From assembly GCF_900129745.1 (NCBI RefSeq), contig NZ_FQWS01000001.1, positions 1,488,001 through 1,552,000 of the forward strand: 64,000 nt of DNA, written 5' to 3'. Positions 8,246 through 16,801 of this stretch are shown one piece after another (positions within the stretch are counted from its first letter, which is position 1; each line of letters begins with the position of its first letter). A program made the translations under genes and the position numbers. The stretch is from Winogradskyella jejuensis. GTDB taxonomy: Bacteria; Bacteroidota; Bacteroidia; Flavobacteriales; Flavobacteriaceae. Below the pieces are notes generated by a model. The model saw nothing but the letters and a program-made list of their open reading frames with translations. It searched no databases and was not told the DNA's origin.

Positions 8246-8716
8246 CTAACAACTCATATCCGCCACAATCTTCCATTCGCCATTAATCATTTTAAAAATG
8301 ATGATAAAGACACCATCTGCATCACCAACCTCTCGTTTTAGATGGTACTCTCCCATAACCCAGTAATTGTTTCCATCAATTTGCGAAACATCATTAATTA
8401 TAAAGTTTAACGTTCCGGTTTCCGCTTTTGTAGGGTAACCACGTTTGTAATTATCTAATGTGTTTTGCCAACCTTTGGTAAGTCCATTACTACCATAAAA
8501 TTTAAGCGAATCACTTTTCCAATACCCTTGCATAAAGCCTTTGAGGTCGCCTTGGTTCCACGCGTTTTGTTGGTCATCCATGACTTTTAGAATGGCAGTT
8601 TTTGCTGTATTGTAATCTGTTTCTTCGACAACAGTGACATCTCCAACATCGGCTCTAACACTAATACAAGCGTAAGTAATAAGGGCTAATCCTAGGGCTA
8701 TAACATACTTTTTCAT
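8246..8716 (-). CDS. Exported NTF2-like protein (DUF4440 / SnoaL-like)
   Basis: A 156-residue protein with an N-terminal export signal (MKKYVIALGLALITYACIS). The Cys at about residue 17 could be a lipobox cysteine, but the residues before it (TYA) are not a strong lipobox. The mature part is an NTF2-like cone: a helix with MDDQQNAWNQGDLKGFMQGYW, a KFYGSNGLTKGW segment, and strands ending in FKMINGEWKIVADMSC. This pattern is typical of the DUF4440 / SgcJ-EcaC type. These proteins can bind small ligands or act as enzymes; nothing here shows which. It lies 40 nt downstream of the DUF4407 gene on the same strand and may be cotranscribed with it. Confidence 0.8.
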   Translation of the reverse strand: MKKYVIALGLALITYACISVRADVGDVTVVEETDYNTAKTAILKVMDDQQNAWNQGDLKGFMQGYWKSDSLKFYGSNGLTKGWQNTLDNYKRGYPTKAETGTLNFIINDVSQIDGNNYWVMGEYHLKREVGDADGVFIIIFKMINGEWKIVADMSC

Positions 8717-8756
8717 GAGGTTGGGTTTTATTCAACCTAAAAGTAGTAACTAAATT

Positions 8757-9857
8757 TTAAAGCGCCTCTTTCTGATTTTTAAAAAAAGCATCAGCCTGTA
8801 GCTGCATTAGTTCTCGCGCTTTTTTGTGCTTATAGCTAATCACCTCTTCTTCATCGGCAATGTCGTTATAAACCTTATTATTAATGTCATTGTCTGTTTT
8901 AAGTAACAGTTTACGCTCATTAACCTTTTGCATGGTCCAAGTCTTAATTGTAGTTTCTTGGTCTTGGAGACGGTAATCGAATTCGCCTTTAGGAGATAAT
9001 AGTTTAGCAAAAATTGGCGAAGTTTCTATAGCTAAAAATAGCATAAATATAAAAAACGATGGTAACCATGGCAATTCACCTAGCGCATTAACACGCGCCA
9101 TTAAACCATCAAAATTATCAATGATGGGTTGCGAATCTGCAACGTTTGTTTTTTGTGTAGTTTGTAGGTCAGCAATCTCAGTCTGTAGAGCTTCAATTTT
9201 GGCTTTGTTATCTGTTTTTAGTTGTTGTAATTCGGCAAGTGCAGCATCGTGTTTCTCACGTTTTTCTTTATAAACAGGCCCTTTTCCCAAGAGTTGGGTG
9301 CCTGCTGTACCTTCAGCTTCAGAAATGTAAGTGTCGTAAAGTGTATTCACTTCTGCCTCTTTAGTATCAATCTCCGTTTGAAGTCCGGTAATAGTATTTT
9401 GTAATTCAGTAATCTTAGGTGTAAACTGTTGTGCAATCTGATTTTGATTGGCTAAGGTTAAATCGTTTTTTTGCTCTAGAAGTACCTGATTGATTTCTTT
9501 TTCGAAAATCTTTAGTTCTAAAGGCTTAGATATAACAACAGCAATAATCACAGCTAATAAAATTCGAGGTGTCGCCTGAAGAATTTCATCTATAACATTA
9601 TCTCGTTTTTTAATGGTAGAAACAATATAACGGTCTAGATTAAAAATGAGCAAGCCCCAAATAATCCCGAAAAATATGGCTGAATAGAGTGTGTCAAAAA
9701 CGGTGTAAAGCGCGTAACTCGCTGCTATAGTAGCCATAAGCGCCGTAAAAAAAACAGTAGCACCTATCCCAGCATATTTGTTTTGTTCGCCTATGGAACA
9801 GTCTTTAAGTATATCGGTGTCTGCGCCAGAGCAGATAATAAAAAATTGTTTTAGCAT
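8757..9857 (-). CDS. DUF4407 membrane protein with long coiled coil
   Basis: A 366-residue protein with N-terminal transmembrane segments around residues 31-50, 55-72 and 93-110 and another at about 258-280. Between the third and fourth lies a long charged coiled coil (about 120-245, with LQNTITGLQTEIDTKEAEVNTLYDTY and similar heptads). The overall form fits DUF4407, a family of unknown function found in Bacteroidota and Actinobacteria. The C-terminus (from about 285) is another charged, helical cytoplasmic tail. No enzymatic motif is visible. It is read away from the BlaR1 terminator and is probably an independent unit with the NTF2-like gene. Confidence 0.82.
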   Translation of the reverse strand: MLKQFFIICSGADTDILKDCSIGEQNKYAGIGATVFFTALMATIAASYALYTVFDTLYSAIFFGIIWGLLIFNLDRYIVSTIKKRDNVIDEILQATPRILLAVIIAVVISKPLELKIFEKEINQVLLEQKNDLTLANQNQIAQQFTPKITELQNTITGLQTEIDTKEAEVNTLYDTYISEAEGTAGTQLLGKGPVYKEKREKHDAALAELQQLKTDNKAKIEALQTEIADLQTTQKTNVADSQPIIDNFDGLMARVNALGELPWLPSFFIFMLFLAIETSPIFAKLLSPKGEFDYRLQDQETTIKTWTMQKVNERKLLLKTDNDINNKVYNDIADEEEVISYKHKKARELMQLQADAFFKNQKEAL

Positions 9858-9925
9858 AACTTGGTTCGATTAGATTGATAAACTATAAGAACGCTAAAAG
9901 TTTGGTTTTGTTACAGTTTTAATCG

Positions 9926-9949
9926 AAAAAAGCCTCGTGGAAGAGGCTT
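9926..9949 (-). terminator. Rho-independent terminator of the blaI-blaR1 pair
   Basis: A perfect 7-bp stem (AAGCCTC / GAGGCTT, 9930-9936 and 9943-9949) with a 6-nt loop. Read on the minus strand it is followed by a T run. It sits 24 nt after the BlaR1-like stop codon. Confidence 0.75.
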
Positions 9950-9972
9950 TCTTTGGTACTAAGATTATAGGT

Positions 9973-12183
9973 TTATTCATTTTTCTTCATAACTGGTGGC
10001 GGTGGAGGAGGCGGTGGCAAAACGTTTCCTTTATCATCAGTTATGAAACCATCTTTATTGTAGTAGGTTTTTTTGCCGCCATAAATGATGAAGTAGTGCG
10101 ACTCACCATTGTCTAAAACCTCATAGCCAGACTTTGCATTTTTTGGTGTCTCTTTTATAATTTGATTAAGCGTTTTCTTTTTGCCGTTTTTGTATTGTTT
10201 GACTTGAAATGGTGGTGGCGGTGGCGGTGGCGGCGGAAAATTTGGAAATACTTCAGCATCCTTTTTTTGCTTATCCGTCATACGACTATAAATAGATTTG
10301 TAACGCGCTATGTCTTTTTGCTTAATGATAGGGTAAGGTGCTTTTTTATTAGTCTCAGCTTTACTAATTTGAGCACTCAATTTTTTAGTCCAAGCATTGT
10401 AGTCTGCAACTTCTTTTGCTGTTGGTGGGTTTTGTTGCTTTACTGGAGGTGGAGGCGGAGGAAATTTTATAGCTTTCAATGCTTTATCCGAAACAGGGTG
10501 TGGAGCCGACTCAGCTTTTTGCTTATCTGTCATTCTACTGTATATCCCTTGATATTTCATTAAGTCTTTTTGCTTTACAATTGGGTATTCTGCAGGTTTA
10601 CCATTTTGCTCATTTTTTTGAGCTATTAACGTTTCTTCTTTTAGCTTTTTTGCCCACGCGTTATATTCTGCAACTTCTTTTGCAGTTGCTGGATTTTGTT
10701 GTTCAGCATTCGGCGAGACAGAAATTGAGGCTTCAGTACCCTTAACATATTCAAATCCTGGAAATGGCATTTTTTCGGCGTTTCGCTTTTGTGCCGCAGA
10801 CATTCTATTGTGGATGCCAGCATATTTGATTAAATTTTGTTCGTTTACAGGAGGAAGTAGTTTCTCACCTGTAGAAAAAACTGTGCTTTTGGCATTTATC
10901 TTTTTTGCCCAAGCGTTATATTCTGCTATTTCTTTAGCTGTAGGTAGTTTTTGTTGTTTTTCGGATTTTTTATTATCCAAGAAAGGTGTATTTCCTTTAC
11001 TCTTAATGACCTCTTGATTTTTAGTTACTAAACGATGAAATCCGTAATCTTTTAAAGCGTTGTATATAAACCAAACTTCTTTATTTGTTTCCTCACCTGC
11101 AAATGTCACGTGTACATTCATAATTTTATTTCGAACCGTAGCTGAGATATCTTGGTGCAATGTATTCACCGTTTCAACGAAAGAGGTTTTGTCGGTCTTA
11201 ATTCCATCTACTTCATAGTTGTTATTGCCTAAAACCTTGATGCTAATACTTCGGGCTGTATGTTCCTTTTCAAGGACTGAAGTATTTATTTCTGAAATTT
11301 CATTTTGTAAAGGAACTTCAACAATTTTACGTTCGCTAAAGCCGTAAAATAAAACCCCTAAAACGGGTAGAACTAATAGGCCAATTAGCCACTTTCTTTT
11401 TTGTGATGTTCGTGTTTTCATAACTGTAAATCGTTTTTTGATGGATGAATAATCTATAGCATTTGCAAGGCTATAGTCTTGATGTGATGAATAGGATAAT
11501 AAGGTGTTTTGATAATTAGCAGGTTCAAAGCCTTTGTCTATAACGGCTTGGTCTGCTAAAAATTCGTGATTGAGTTTTATACGTTTTTTATAGAGCCAAA
11601 TAAAAGGCTGAAACCAAAATACAATCTGCATTAACTCTATAAACAAAATGTCTAAACTATGCTTTTGTTTGGCATGCACTTCTTCGTGAAGAAGAACTTC
11701 TTTTGGGACTTCGTTTTTCTGGAATTTCAATTTATTCAGAAAAATAAAATTGAAAAACGTATGCGGATTTATCAGTGTTTTAAGTAGTACAAACGTAATA
11801 GACGATTGTTTTTGTTTTTCGTTAGTGTTTATGGTTTTTACAATGCTGAACAGGTTTTTAATAAACCTTAAACTGAATATAGCTACGCCTAGAATATAGA
11901 CTGACCAAAGGATGCGTTCTAGCGTCCAAAATGGTGTTTCAATAATTTCTAATGATTCATTTATAGAGAAAGGTATAGCAGCATTGCTAAAGTTTAGACC
12001 ATTAATAGGCTCTACATAAACATATTGTGTTATACTTAAAAGTGGAATACAAAATGCAGCAACTACTGAGGTTAGCAAATAAAAGCGCTTAAAACGATGC
12101 ATGTTTTCTTTTTCTAAAAACAAAACATAGAGCACCCAAAATATAGCTAGGATGGCTGTTGATTTTAAAAGATAGATTTCCAT
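9973..12183 (-). CDS. M56-family BlaR1-like antirepressor metallopeptidase with periplasmic repeats
   Basis: A 736-residue membrane protease. Transmembrane segments are seen at about residues 5-22, 35-52, 90-108 and 264-281. The cytoplasmic loop has the M56 zinc motif HEEVH (166-170) and a downstream NHEFLADQAV segment with a likely third ligand, Glu207. After the last membrane segment comes a long periplasmic part. It holds three copies of a unit of about 60 residues (413-470, 498-558, 587-645), each with a KE(I/V)A(E/D)YNAW helix and a (Y)xxIxxRM segment. They are separated by proline runs (PPPPPP at 575-580, a longer one at 650-658, and PPPPPPPP near the end). BlaR1 proteins sense a signal and cleave the partner repressor. 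No penicillin-binding sensor domain is visible, so the signal is probably not a beta-lactam. It starts 2 nt after blaI. Confidence 0.87.
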   Translation of the reverse strand: MEIYLLKSTAILAIFWVLYVLFLEKENMHRFKRFYLLTSVVAAFCIPLLSITQYVYVEPINGLNFSNAAIPFSINESLEIIETPFWTLERILWSVYILGVAIFSLRFIKNLFSIVKTINTNEKQKQSSITFVLLKTLINPHTFFNFIFLNKLKFQKNEVPKEVLLHEEVHAKQKHSLDILFIELMQIVFWFQPFIWLYKKRIKLNHEFLADQAVIDKGFEPANYQNTLLSYSSHQDYSLANAIDYSSIKKRFTVMKTRTSQKRKWLIGLLVLPVLGVLFYGFSERKIVEVPLQNEISEINTSVLEKEHTARSISIKVLGNNNYEVDGIKTDKTSFVETVNTLHQDISATVRNKIMNVHVTFAGEETNKEVWFIYNALKDYGFHRLVTKNQEVIKSKGNTPFLDNKKSEKQQKLPTAKEIAEYNAWAKKINAKSTVFSTGEKLLPPVNEQNLIKYAGIHNRMSAAQKRNAEKMPFPGFEYVKGTEASISVSPNAEQQNPATAKEVAEYNAWAKKLKEETLIAQKNEQNGKPAEYPIVKQKDLMKYQGIYSRMTDKQKAESAPHPVSDKALKAIKFPPPPPPVKQQNPPTAKEVADYNAWTKKLSAQISKAETNKKAPYPIIKQKDIARYKSIYSRMTDKQKKDAEVFPNFPPPPPPPPPFQVKQYKNGKKKTLNQIIKETPKNAKSGYEVLDNGESHYFIIYGGKKTYYNKDGFITDDKGNVLPPPPPPPPVMKKNE
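10249..10947 (-). repeat. Three tandem ~60-residue coding repeats with proline-rich linkers (BlaR1-like protein)
   Basis: The minus-strand coding sequence repeats three times the pattern TAKE(I/V)A(E/D)YNAW...(K/R)Y..I..RM(S/T)..QK. The copies have diverged but are clearly homologous. Polyproline blocks follow copies 2 and 3. Confidence 0.85.
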
Positions 12184-12185
12184 GA

Positions 12186-12551
12186 TTACTTTTTCTTTAT
12201 TTCGTTATCAATCAACTTTTTTAAATCTTCTAATTCAGACTTCGATAAGTCTGTTTTAGTGGTAAAAAACGAAGCAAATTGTGAGGCACTGTCATTAAAA
12301 AAGTTCTTTATTAACCCGTTTACATGCTTAGAGAAATAGTCTTCTTTTTTAATTAAAGGATAATATTCGCGAGACTTCCCAAAGGTATTATAATCTACAA
12401 ACCCTTTATCTGTCATACGCTTTAATAGCGTAGCTACTGTAGTGTTTGCAGGTTTTGGTTCTGGATAACTGTCCAACAAATCTTTCATAAAGGCTTTGTT
12501 TAACTTCCAGAGATATTGCATAAGTTGTTCTTCGGTTTTTGAGAGTTGCAT
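12186..12551 (-). CDS. BlaI/MecI/CopY-family transcriptional repressor
   Basis: A 121-residue winged-helix repressor. The N-terminus (MQLSKTEEQLMQYLWKLN), the recognition-helix region (KPANTTVATLLKRMTDKGFV) and the YYPLIKKEDY wing strand are all typical of BlaI/MecI. The C-terminal helices (about 75-121) would form the dimer and hold the site cut by the BlaR1 partner. The next gene in the operon is a BlaR1-like M56 protease. Two TACAnnTGTA palindromes lie directly upstream and overlap the promoter, so autoregulation is expected. Confidence 0.93.
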   Translation of the reverse strand: MQLSKTEEQLMQYLWKLNKAFMKDLLDSYPEPKPANTTVATLLKRMTDKGFVDYNTFGKSREYYPLIKKEDYFSKHVNGLIKNFFNDSASQFASFFTTKTDLSKSELEDLKKLIDNEIKKK

Positions 12552-12572
12552 GTTCTATATTTTCAGATTAAC

Positions 12573-12588
12573 TTCTACAAATGTAGAA
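12573..12588. promoter_or_regulatory. BlaI-type operator O1
   Basis: Inverted repeat TTCTACA-AA-TGTAGAA (7-bp perfect arms), containing the TACAnnTGTA core typical of BlaI/MecI sites. It covers the minus-strand -7 box of blaI. Confidence 0.75.
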
Positions 12589-12607
12589 ATAAAATTTAAT
12601 TCTACAA
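12578..12607 (-). promoter_or_regulatory. blaI-blaR1 promoter, Bacteroidota type
   Basis: On the minus strand, TTG (12605-12607) is followed after exactly 19 bp by TACATTTG (12578-12585), matching TTG-N19-TAnnTTTG. Both boxes sit inside BlaI-type palindromes. The -7 box ends 27 nt before the blaI ATG. Confidence 0.7.
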
Positions 12608-12614
12608 GTGTAGA
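12601..12614. promoter_or_regulatory. BlaI-type operator O2
   Basis: Inverted repeat TCTACA-AG-TGTAGA (6-bp perfect arms), same core as O1, with the dyad centres 27 bp apart. It covers the -33 TTG of the blaI promoter and lies 28 bp from the -7 box of the divergent peptidase gene. Confidence 0.72.
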
Positions 12615-12641
12615 GTCAAAATATTTTCGTTTTTGAATTCT

Positions 12642-12649
12642 TATATTTG
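12642..12649 (+). promoter_or_regulatory. Candidate -7 box (TATATTTG) for the M28 peptidase gene
   Basis: It matches TAnnTTTG 27 nt before the chosen ATG at 12677. No TTG is seen at the -33 position. Confidence 0.4.
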
Positions 12650-12676
12650 AAAAATAATGAACCCAAATCATTAGTT

Positions 12677-13849
12677 ATGAAACGATTTTACATCACTTTA
12701 TTTGCCGTAATTTTTTCGACCTTATTTGCCAATGCACAATTTGTTCAGGATGTTGTCAATGCCATAAGGCAAGATAGTTTAGAGCGAAAAGTTGCCGAAT
12801 TATCCGGAGAAACGTCTTCTTTAATAAATGGCACATTGGCTACTATAACTACAAGAATACAAAGCAATAACGATTTGGCTGCAGAGTATATAAAAGACCA
12901 TTTTGAAGCCTTAAGCAACATTAGTATAAACGACCAAAGTTTTAATGCCGGTGCTGGAATTGGACGAAATATTATAGCGACTCAAACAGGTACAGTAACA
13001 CCAAATAACATCTATCTCATTTGTGCGCATTACGATTCTGTTGCAGAGTTTTGTGCAGATGATAACGCCACTGGAACATCAGCAGTATTAGAAATCGCAA
13101 GAATTTTATCTCAATACGAAACCGAGAATACTATTGTTTATGCCCTTTGGGATCAGGAAGAAAATGGACTCCGCGGGTCTAATTTTTATGCTGAACAAGC
13201 CAGTGCTAATGGCGATAATATTGTCGCTGTTGTAAACATGGATATGATGGGTTATCAAAATCAAACAGCAAATGATAATAATTTTGATATAGATTTAAAC
13301 AATACCGTTGAATCTGGGGCCATTAAAGACGATTTGTTAGCACTACAACCAACGTATGCGCCCAATTTGAATCCTATCGTCGTACAGCCTGGAACACCAG
13401 CAAGTGACCATAAACCGTTTTGGGATGAAGGTTATGGCGCGGTTCTAGTTGGTGAATCTTGGATAACAAATGACCAAACACCTTTTTATCATATGGCAAC
13501 TGATAGACTTGCGACTTTAGATATTCCCTATTATTATGAGATGGTGAAGCTTGTTGCGGCTTACACGGCCACAAAAGCCGATATTGTAAGAGTGCTATCT
13601 AATGATAAATTTAATCGAAATACATTCAGAGTTTTTCCTAATCCAGTCGTTTCAGAATTATATATAGTATCTAATTTATCTGAAACACTAGAACTGGAGT
13701 TCTATAATATTGAAGGGAAATTGGTTAAAAAGATGAATTTGAACTCCGATAGGTCAAAATTAGATGTCTCTAGTTTTTCTAGCGGCGTTTATTTTGTAAA
13801 CATCAAATCTAACCTAGGAGATAGTACTTATAAGTTTGTGAAGCAATAA
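12677..13849 (+). CDS. Secreted M28-family zinc peptidase with T9SS sorting domain
   Basis: A 390-residue exported aminopeptidase-type enzyme. It has a Sec signal peptide (MKRFYITLFAVIFSTLFANAQ). The M28 zinc-ligand motifs appear in order: HYDS, DDNATG, DQEENG, NMDMMGY and a late FYHMATDRL. The C-terminal 75 residues, starting FRVFPNPVVSELYI and ending GVYFVNIKS...YKFVKQ, are a type IX secretion sorting domain. The protein should therefore cross the outer membrane and be released or attached at the surface. The ATG at 12677 is chosen because it begins the signal peptide; an in-frame TTG 30 nt earlier adds a charged tail. It converges with the DoxX-like gene with only 8 nt between stops. Confidence 0.9.
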   Translation: MKRFYITLFAVIFSTLFANAQFVQDVVNAIRQDSLERKVAELSGETSSLINGTLATITTRIQSNNDLAAEYIKDHFEALSNISINDQSFNAGAGIGRNIIATQTGTVTPNNIYLICAHYDSVAEFCADDNATGTSAVLEIARILSQYETENTIVYALWDQEENGLRGSNFYAEQASANGDNIVAVVNMDMMGYQNQTANDNNFDIDLNNTVESGAIKDDLLALQPTYAPNLNPIVVQPGTPASDHKPFWDEGYGAVLVGESWITNDQTPFYHMATDRLATLDIPYYYEMVKLVAAYTATKADIVRVLSNDKFNRNTFRVFPNPVVSELYIVSNLSETLELEFYNIEGKLVKKMNLNSDRSKLDVSSFSSGVYFVNIKSNLGDSTYKFVKQ

Positions 13850-13857
13850 GTAGGATA

Positions 13858-15108
13858 CTATTTGTTGTAAGGGCGTTCGTTTATCCAATTAAATCCACGC
13901 GAATGTAAAGGGAATTCGTTTAAATCCTTTTTCTCTAAGGTTACAAAAATGCTATCACTTTCAATTTTACCCCATAATTTAAGAAGATTAGGTTTGGGCA
14001 AATCAAACTCAAAATTAAGACTGTCTTTGATGCTGTATTGACTGTAAATAGAAATTTTATTTTCAGTGGTATCTGTTTCAAAAGTGTGTCTTACCAGCTT
14101 ATCGGTCATAGTCTTTACAACAGCTTTGCCTTTCCGTTCAATTAATAGATAGCGCCAACGATGAGAATCTGTAGTCAATGGCGGAATTGTGTCATTATTT
14201 TTTATAAAGGTTTTAGTTTCCCAAATCCCATAGAGTGCAGGTCTATGATTTTGGTCACTAATATTTAGCTGCCCTAAATAACCTAATACACACCCGGCAA
14301 TAAGAAGAATAGGAAGTATTATTTTCTTTATAATAGAAATAGTTTTATGATAACTTTTCGAAGTTTCAGGATGGTAAAAATCATACGCTTCGGTACTTTT
14401 ATTTTTTATAAAAACGGATAAAAACCGTTTAATATCTGTCATAAAAATGATGCTTGCCATCAATATTAAATGAATTGAAAATAGCTTAACAGGTATATCG
14501 AACATCAAGTTCATCATAGCTACCTGCGTCATCACACCAATGACAATAAAAGCACCAAGTGTAGCTGTGCGTCTCCATATAAGGAGGACACCTCCAAGGA
14601 TTTCCATTAGGCCAGCAAACATCCCAAAACCTTTAGAATATCCCATATACGTCCAGGCTAGTCCCATTGGCGAAAACTCACCTAAGGGCTGAAGTAATTT
14701 TACAAATGATGGTGGTTGAAACTGGATTTGAAAGACTTTTACAAATCCATATAAAAGCATAGCTAGTATTATAAAAACTCTAAGCACAACTAAGAACCAA
14801 TAAAAGGCTTTATTGTATTCCTTTCTGTTAGGTTTTAGTACTGACCATGAAAAAGTTATAATTACTGCTAGAACAAAATTGACAAATAGCGTAATGTAAG
14901 CATAGGTATTATCTCCACTGCCATAACCACTTACATCAAAGTCATAAGAAAACCCTAGCAGCGACTTACCAATCCATTTAAAAGGCGTTTTAAACAAACT
15001 ACTGGTAAACATCAATAGAATATAGAGTAGAAAGTATGAGAAAATAAACCTAAAAATTAGTTTACTTCTTAATGACCAAACTTCTCTATACGATTGACTT
15101 AATAGCAT
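13858..15108 (-). CDS. DoxX-like multi-pass membrane protein with periplasmic C-terminal domain
   Basis: A 416-residue protein with about seven transmembrane segments in residues 18-290. A central DoxX-like region includes FSPMGLAWTYMGYSKGFGMFAGLMEILGG and the LGAFIVIGVMTQVAMMNLM helix. After a last helix (about 270-290) comes a soluble tail of about 125 residues rich in beta strands (YGIWETKTFIKNN, HRWRYLLIERKGKAVVKTM). The function is unknown; DoxX proteins are linked to redox complexes in some bacteria. The ATG directly abuts the stop of the upstream M20 dipeptidase gene, so the two form an operon. Confidence 0.75.
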   Translation of the reverse strand: MLLSQSYREVWSLRSKLIFRFIFSYFLLYILLMFTSSLFKTPFKWIGKSLLGFSYDFDVSGYGSGDNTYAYITLFVNFVLAVIITFSWSVLKPNRKEYNKAFYWFLVVLRVFIILAMLLYGFVKVFQIQFQPPSFVKLLQPLGEFSPMGLAWTYMGYSKGFGMFAGLMEILGGVLLIWRRTATLGAFIVIGVMTQVAMMNLMFDIPVKLFSIHLILMASIIFMTDIKRFLSVFIKNKSTEAYDFYHPETSKSYHKTISIIKKIILPILLIAGCVLGYLGQLNISDQNHRPALYGIWETKTFIKNNDTIPPLTTDSHRWRYLLIERKGKAVVKTMTDKLVRHTFETDTTENKISIYSQYSIKDSLNFEFDLPKPNLLKLWGKIESDSIFVTLEKKDLNEFPLHSRGFNWINERPYNK

Positions 15109-16497
15109 TTATTGTTTTAACTCTGTAAAGTATTTATAAAAATAAGGAATGGTTTCGATACCTTTTAAGTAATTCCAAATACCAAAATGCTCGTTTGGCG
15201 AATGGATTGCATCACTATCTAAACCAAATCCCATTAGTATAGTTTTGCTTTTTAATTCTTGCTCAAATAGAGATACAATTGGTATGCTTCCTCCGCTACG
15301 TTGCGGTATGGGTGTTTTTCCGAATGTTTGTTCATAGGCTTTTGCTGCAGCTTTGTAGCCAATGCTATCTATAGGTGTTACATAACCTTGACCGCCGTGA
15401 TGAGGCGATACTTTTACGCGCACACCAGCAGGAGCGATGCTCTCGAAATGTATTTTGAATAGTTGGGTGATTTCTTCCCAATCTTGGTTAGGTACTAAGC
15501 GCATTGAGATTTTTGCAAAGGCTTTACTAGCGATGACTGTTTTTGCCCCTTCGCCAGTGTAACCACCCCAAATTCCGTTGACATCTAGAGTTGGTCTAAT
15601 AGAATTTCGTTCGTTTGTAGTGTAACCTTCTTCGCCATAAACAGCATCGATGTCCAAGGCTTTTTTGTAGTCTTCTAAAGAGAATGGCGCTTTTGCCATT
15701 TCGGCACGTTCAGCGTCAGATAGATTTTCTACTTTATCGTAAAATCCTGGGATAGTTATATGATTATTTTCGTCATGGAGTGAGGCAATCATCTTCGTTA
15801 AAACATTAATCGGATTTGCCACAGCGCCACCATACAAACCAGAATGTAAATCGCGGTTTGGTCCGGTAACTTCAACTTCGACATAGCTTAAGCCACGGAG
15901 CCCAGTTGTAATCGATGGAACGTCCTTGGCAATCATCCCTGTATCGGAAATAAGGATAACATCGTTCTTTAATTTTTCACGATTTGCTTTTACAAAATGC
16001 GAGAGATTAACACTGCCAACTTCTTCTTCGCCTTCAATCATAAACTTAACGTTACAGGGTAACTCGCCATGAGACGTCATATATTCTAAGGCTTTTACGT
16101 GCATGTACATTTGGCCTTTATCATCGCAAGCACCTCGAGCAAAAATGGCACCTTCAGGGTGTAAATCTGTATTTTTAATTACAGGTTCAAAAGGCGGTGA
16201 GTGCCACAAATCTAATGGATCTGGCGGTTGTACATCGTAATGTCCGTAAACTAATACGGTTGGTAATTTTGGGTCTATAATTTTATCGCCATAAACAATA
16301 GGAAAACCATCGGTTTCGCAAATTTCTACATGATCGCAACCTGCTTTTTCTAGACTGGTCTTGATAACTTCTGCAGTTTGAATCGTTTGCTTTTCGTATG
16401 CAGAATCTGCACTAATAGACGGGATTTTTAAAAGCTCGATGAGCTCGTCTATAAAGCGTTGTTTATTTGAAGAAATATAAGATTGAATACCAGACAT
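15109..16497 (-). CDS. M20-family dipeptidase
   Basis: A 462-residue cytoplasmic zinc dipeptidase (M20, CNDP/DUG1-like). Metal and catalytic motifs are visible in order: VYGHYDVQPPDPLDLW, ARGACDDKGQMYMH, and MIEGEEEVGS with the catalytic Glu pair. A RDLHSGLYGG segment falls in the dimerisation lid, and the last metal ligand is expected in the C-terminal AIHSPNEHF. No signal peptide is present. It heads a two-gene unit with the DoxX-like gene and is divergent from tRNA-Leu. Confidence 0.93.
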   Translation of the reverse strand: MSGIQSYISSNKQRFIDELIELLKIPSISADSAYEKQTIQTAEVIKTSLEKAGCDHVEICETDGFPIVYGDKIIDPKLPTVLVYGHYDVQPPDPLDLWHSPPFEPVIKNTDLHPEGAIFARGACDDKGQMYMHVKALEYMTSHGELPCNVKFMIEGEEEVGSVNLSHFVKANREKLKNDVILISDTGMIAKDVPSITTGLRGLSYVEVEVTGPNRDLHSGLYGGAVANPINVLTKMIASLHDENNHITIPGFYDKVENLSDAERAEMAKAPFSLEDYKKALDIDAVYGEEGYTTNERNSIRPTLDVNGIWGGYTGEGAKTVIASKAFAKISMRLVPNQDWEEITQLFKIHFESIAPAGVRVKVSPHHGGQGYVTPIDSIGYKAAAKAYEQTFGKTPIPQRSGGSIPIVSLFEQELKSKTILMGFGLDSDAIHSPNEHFGIWNYLKGIETIPYFYKYFTELKQ

Positions 16498-16519
16498 AAT
16501 TTATAATTTGTGTGTCTAA

Positions 16520-16527
16520 CAAAAATA
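16520..16527 (-). promoter_or_regulatory. Candidate -7 box (TATTTTTG, minus strand) for the M20 dipeptidase
   Basis: The plus-strand CAAAAATA reads TATTTTTG on the minus strand, 22 nt before the dipeptidase ATG. No TTG is found at the -33 spacing. Confidence 0.35.
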
Positions 16528-16564
16528 AGAAAAGCTAAAGGACTATTTATTGTTTTAAAGCTAT

Positions 16565-16593
16565 TTGATTATTGAAAACATTGTTTATATTTG
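16565..16593 (+). promoter_or_regulatory. Promoter of tRNA-Leu
   Basis: TTG (16565-16567) and TATATTTG (16586-16593) are 18 bp apart, close to the Bacteroidota consensus. The tRNA begins 31 nt after the -7 box. Confidence 0.6.
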
Positions 16594-16624
16594 CATCCCG
16601 ATTTTAAACATAATCGGTCTTATT

Positions 16625-16706
16625 GCGGGCGTGGTGGAATTGGTAGACACGCTAGACTTAGGATCTAGTGCCGCGAGGTGTGGGAGTTCGAGTCTCCCCG
16701 CCCGCA
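16625..16706 (+). tRNA. tRNA-Leu (anticodon UAG)
   Basis: A cloverleaf can be drawn by eye. The acceptor stem is GCGGGCG with CGCCCGC, and the discriminator base is A at 16706. The anticodon stem CTAGA/TCTAG encloses the loop CTTAGGA, giving anticodon UAG. A long variable arm typical of leucine tRNAs follows, then the T arm GGGAG-TTCGAGT-CTCCC. No CCA is encoded in full (CAA follows). It reads CUA/CUN codons. Confidence 0.95.
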
Positions 16707-16710
16707 CAAT

Positions 16711-16748
16711 AAAAAAGAGCTGACTTATAGAGTTGGCTCTTTTTTTTA
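16711..16748 (+). terminator. Terminator of tRNA-Leu
   Basis: AGAGCTGACT pairs with AGTTGGCTCT through 10 positions including two G-U pairs, flanked by an A run and followed by eight or more T. Confidence 0.85.
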
Positions 16749-16781
16749 GAAGATTTGTAATCATATCAGACGAGAAGTTTA

Positions 16782-16801
16782 CCCTGAGCGCAGTCGAAGG
16801 G
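16782..16801. repeat. REP-like hairpin (CCCTGAGCGCAGTCGAAGGG), copy 2
   Basis: CCCT and AGGG arms surround the shared GAGCGCAGTCGA core. It lies between the tRNA-Leu terminator and the next terminator. Confidence 0.6.

Noticed and set aside
10162..10745. Plus-strand frames rich in Trp, Phe and Leu opposite the BlaR1 repeats
   Set aside because: They are the complement of the proline and glycine-rich coding repeats; no start context or homology fits.
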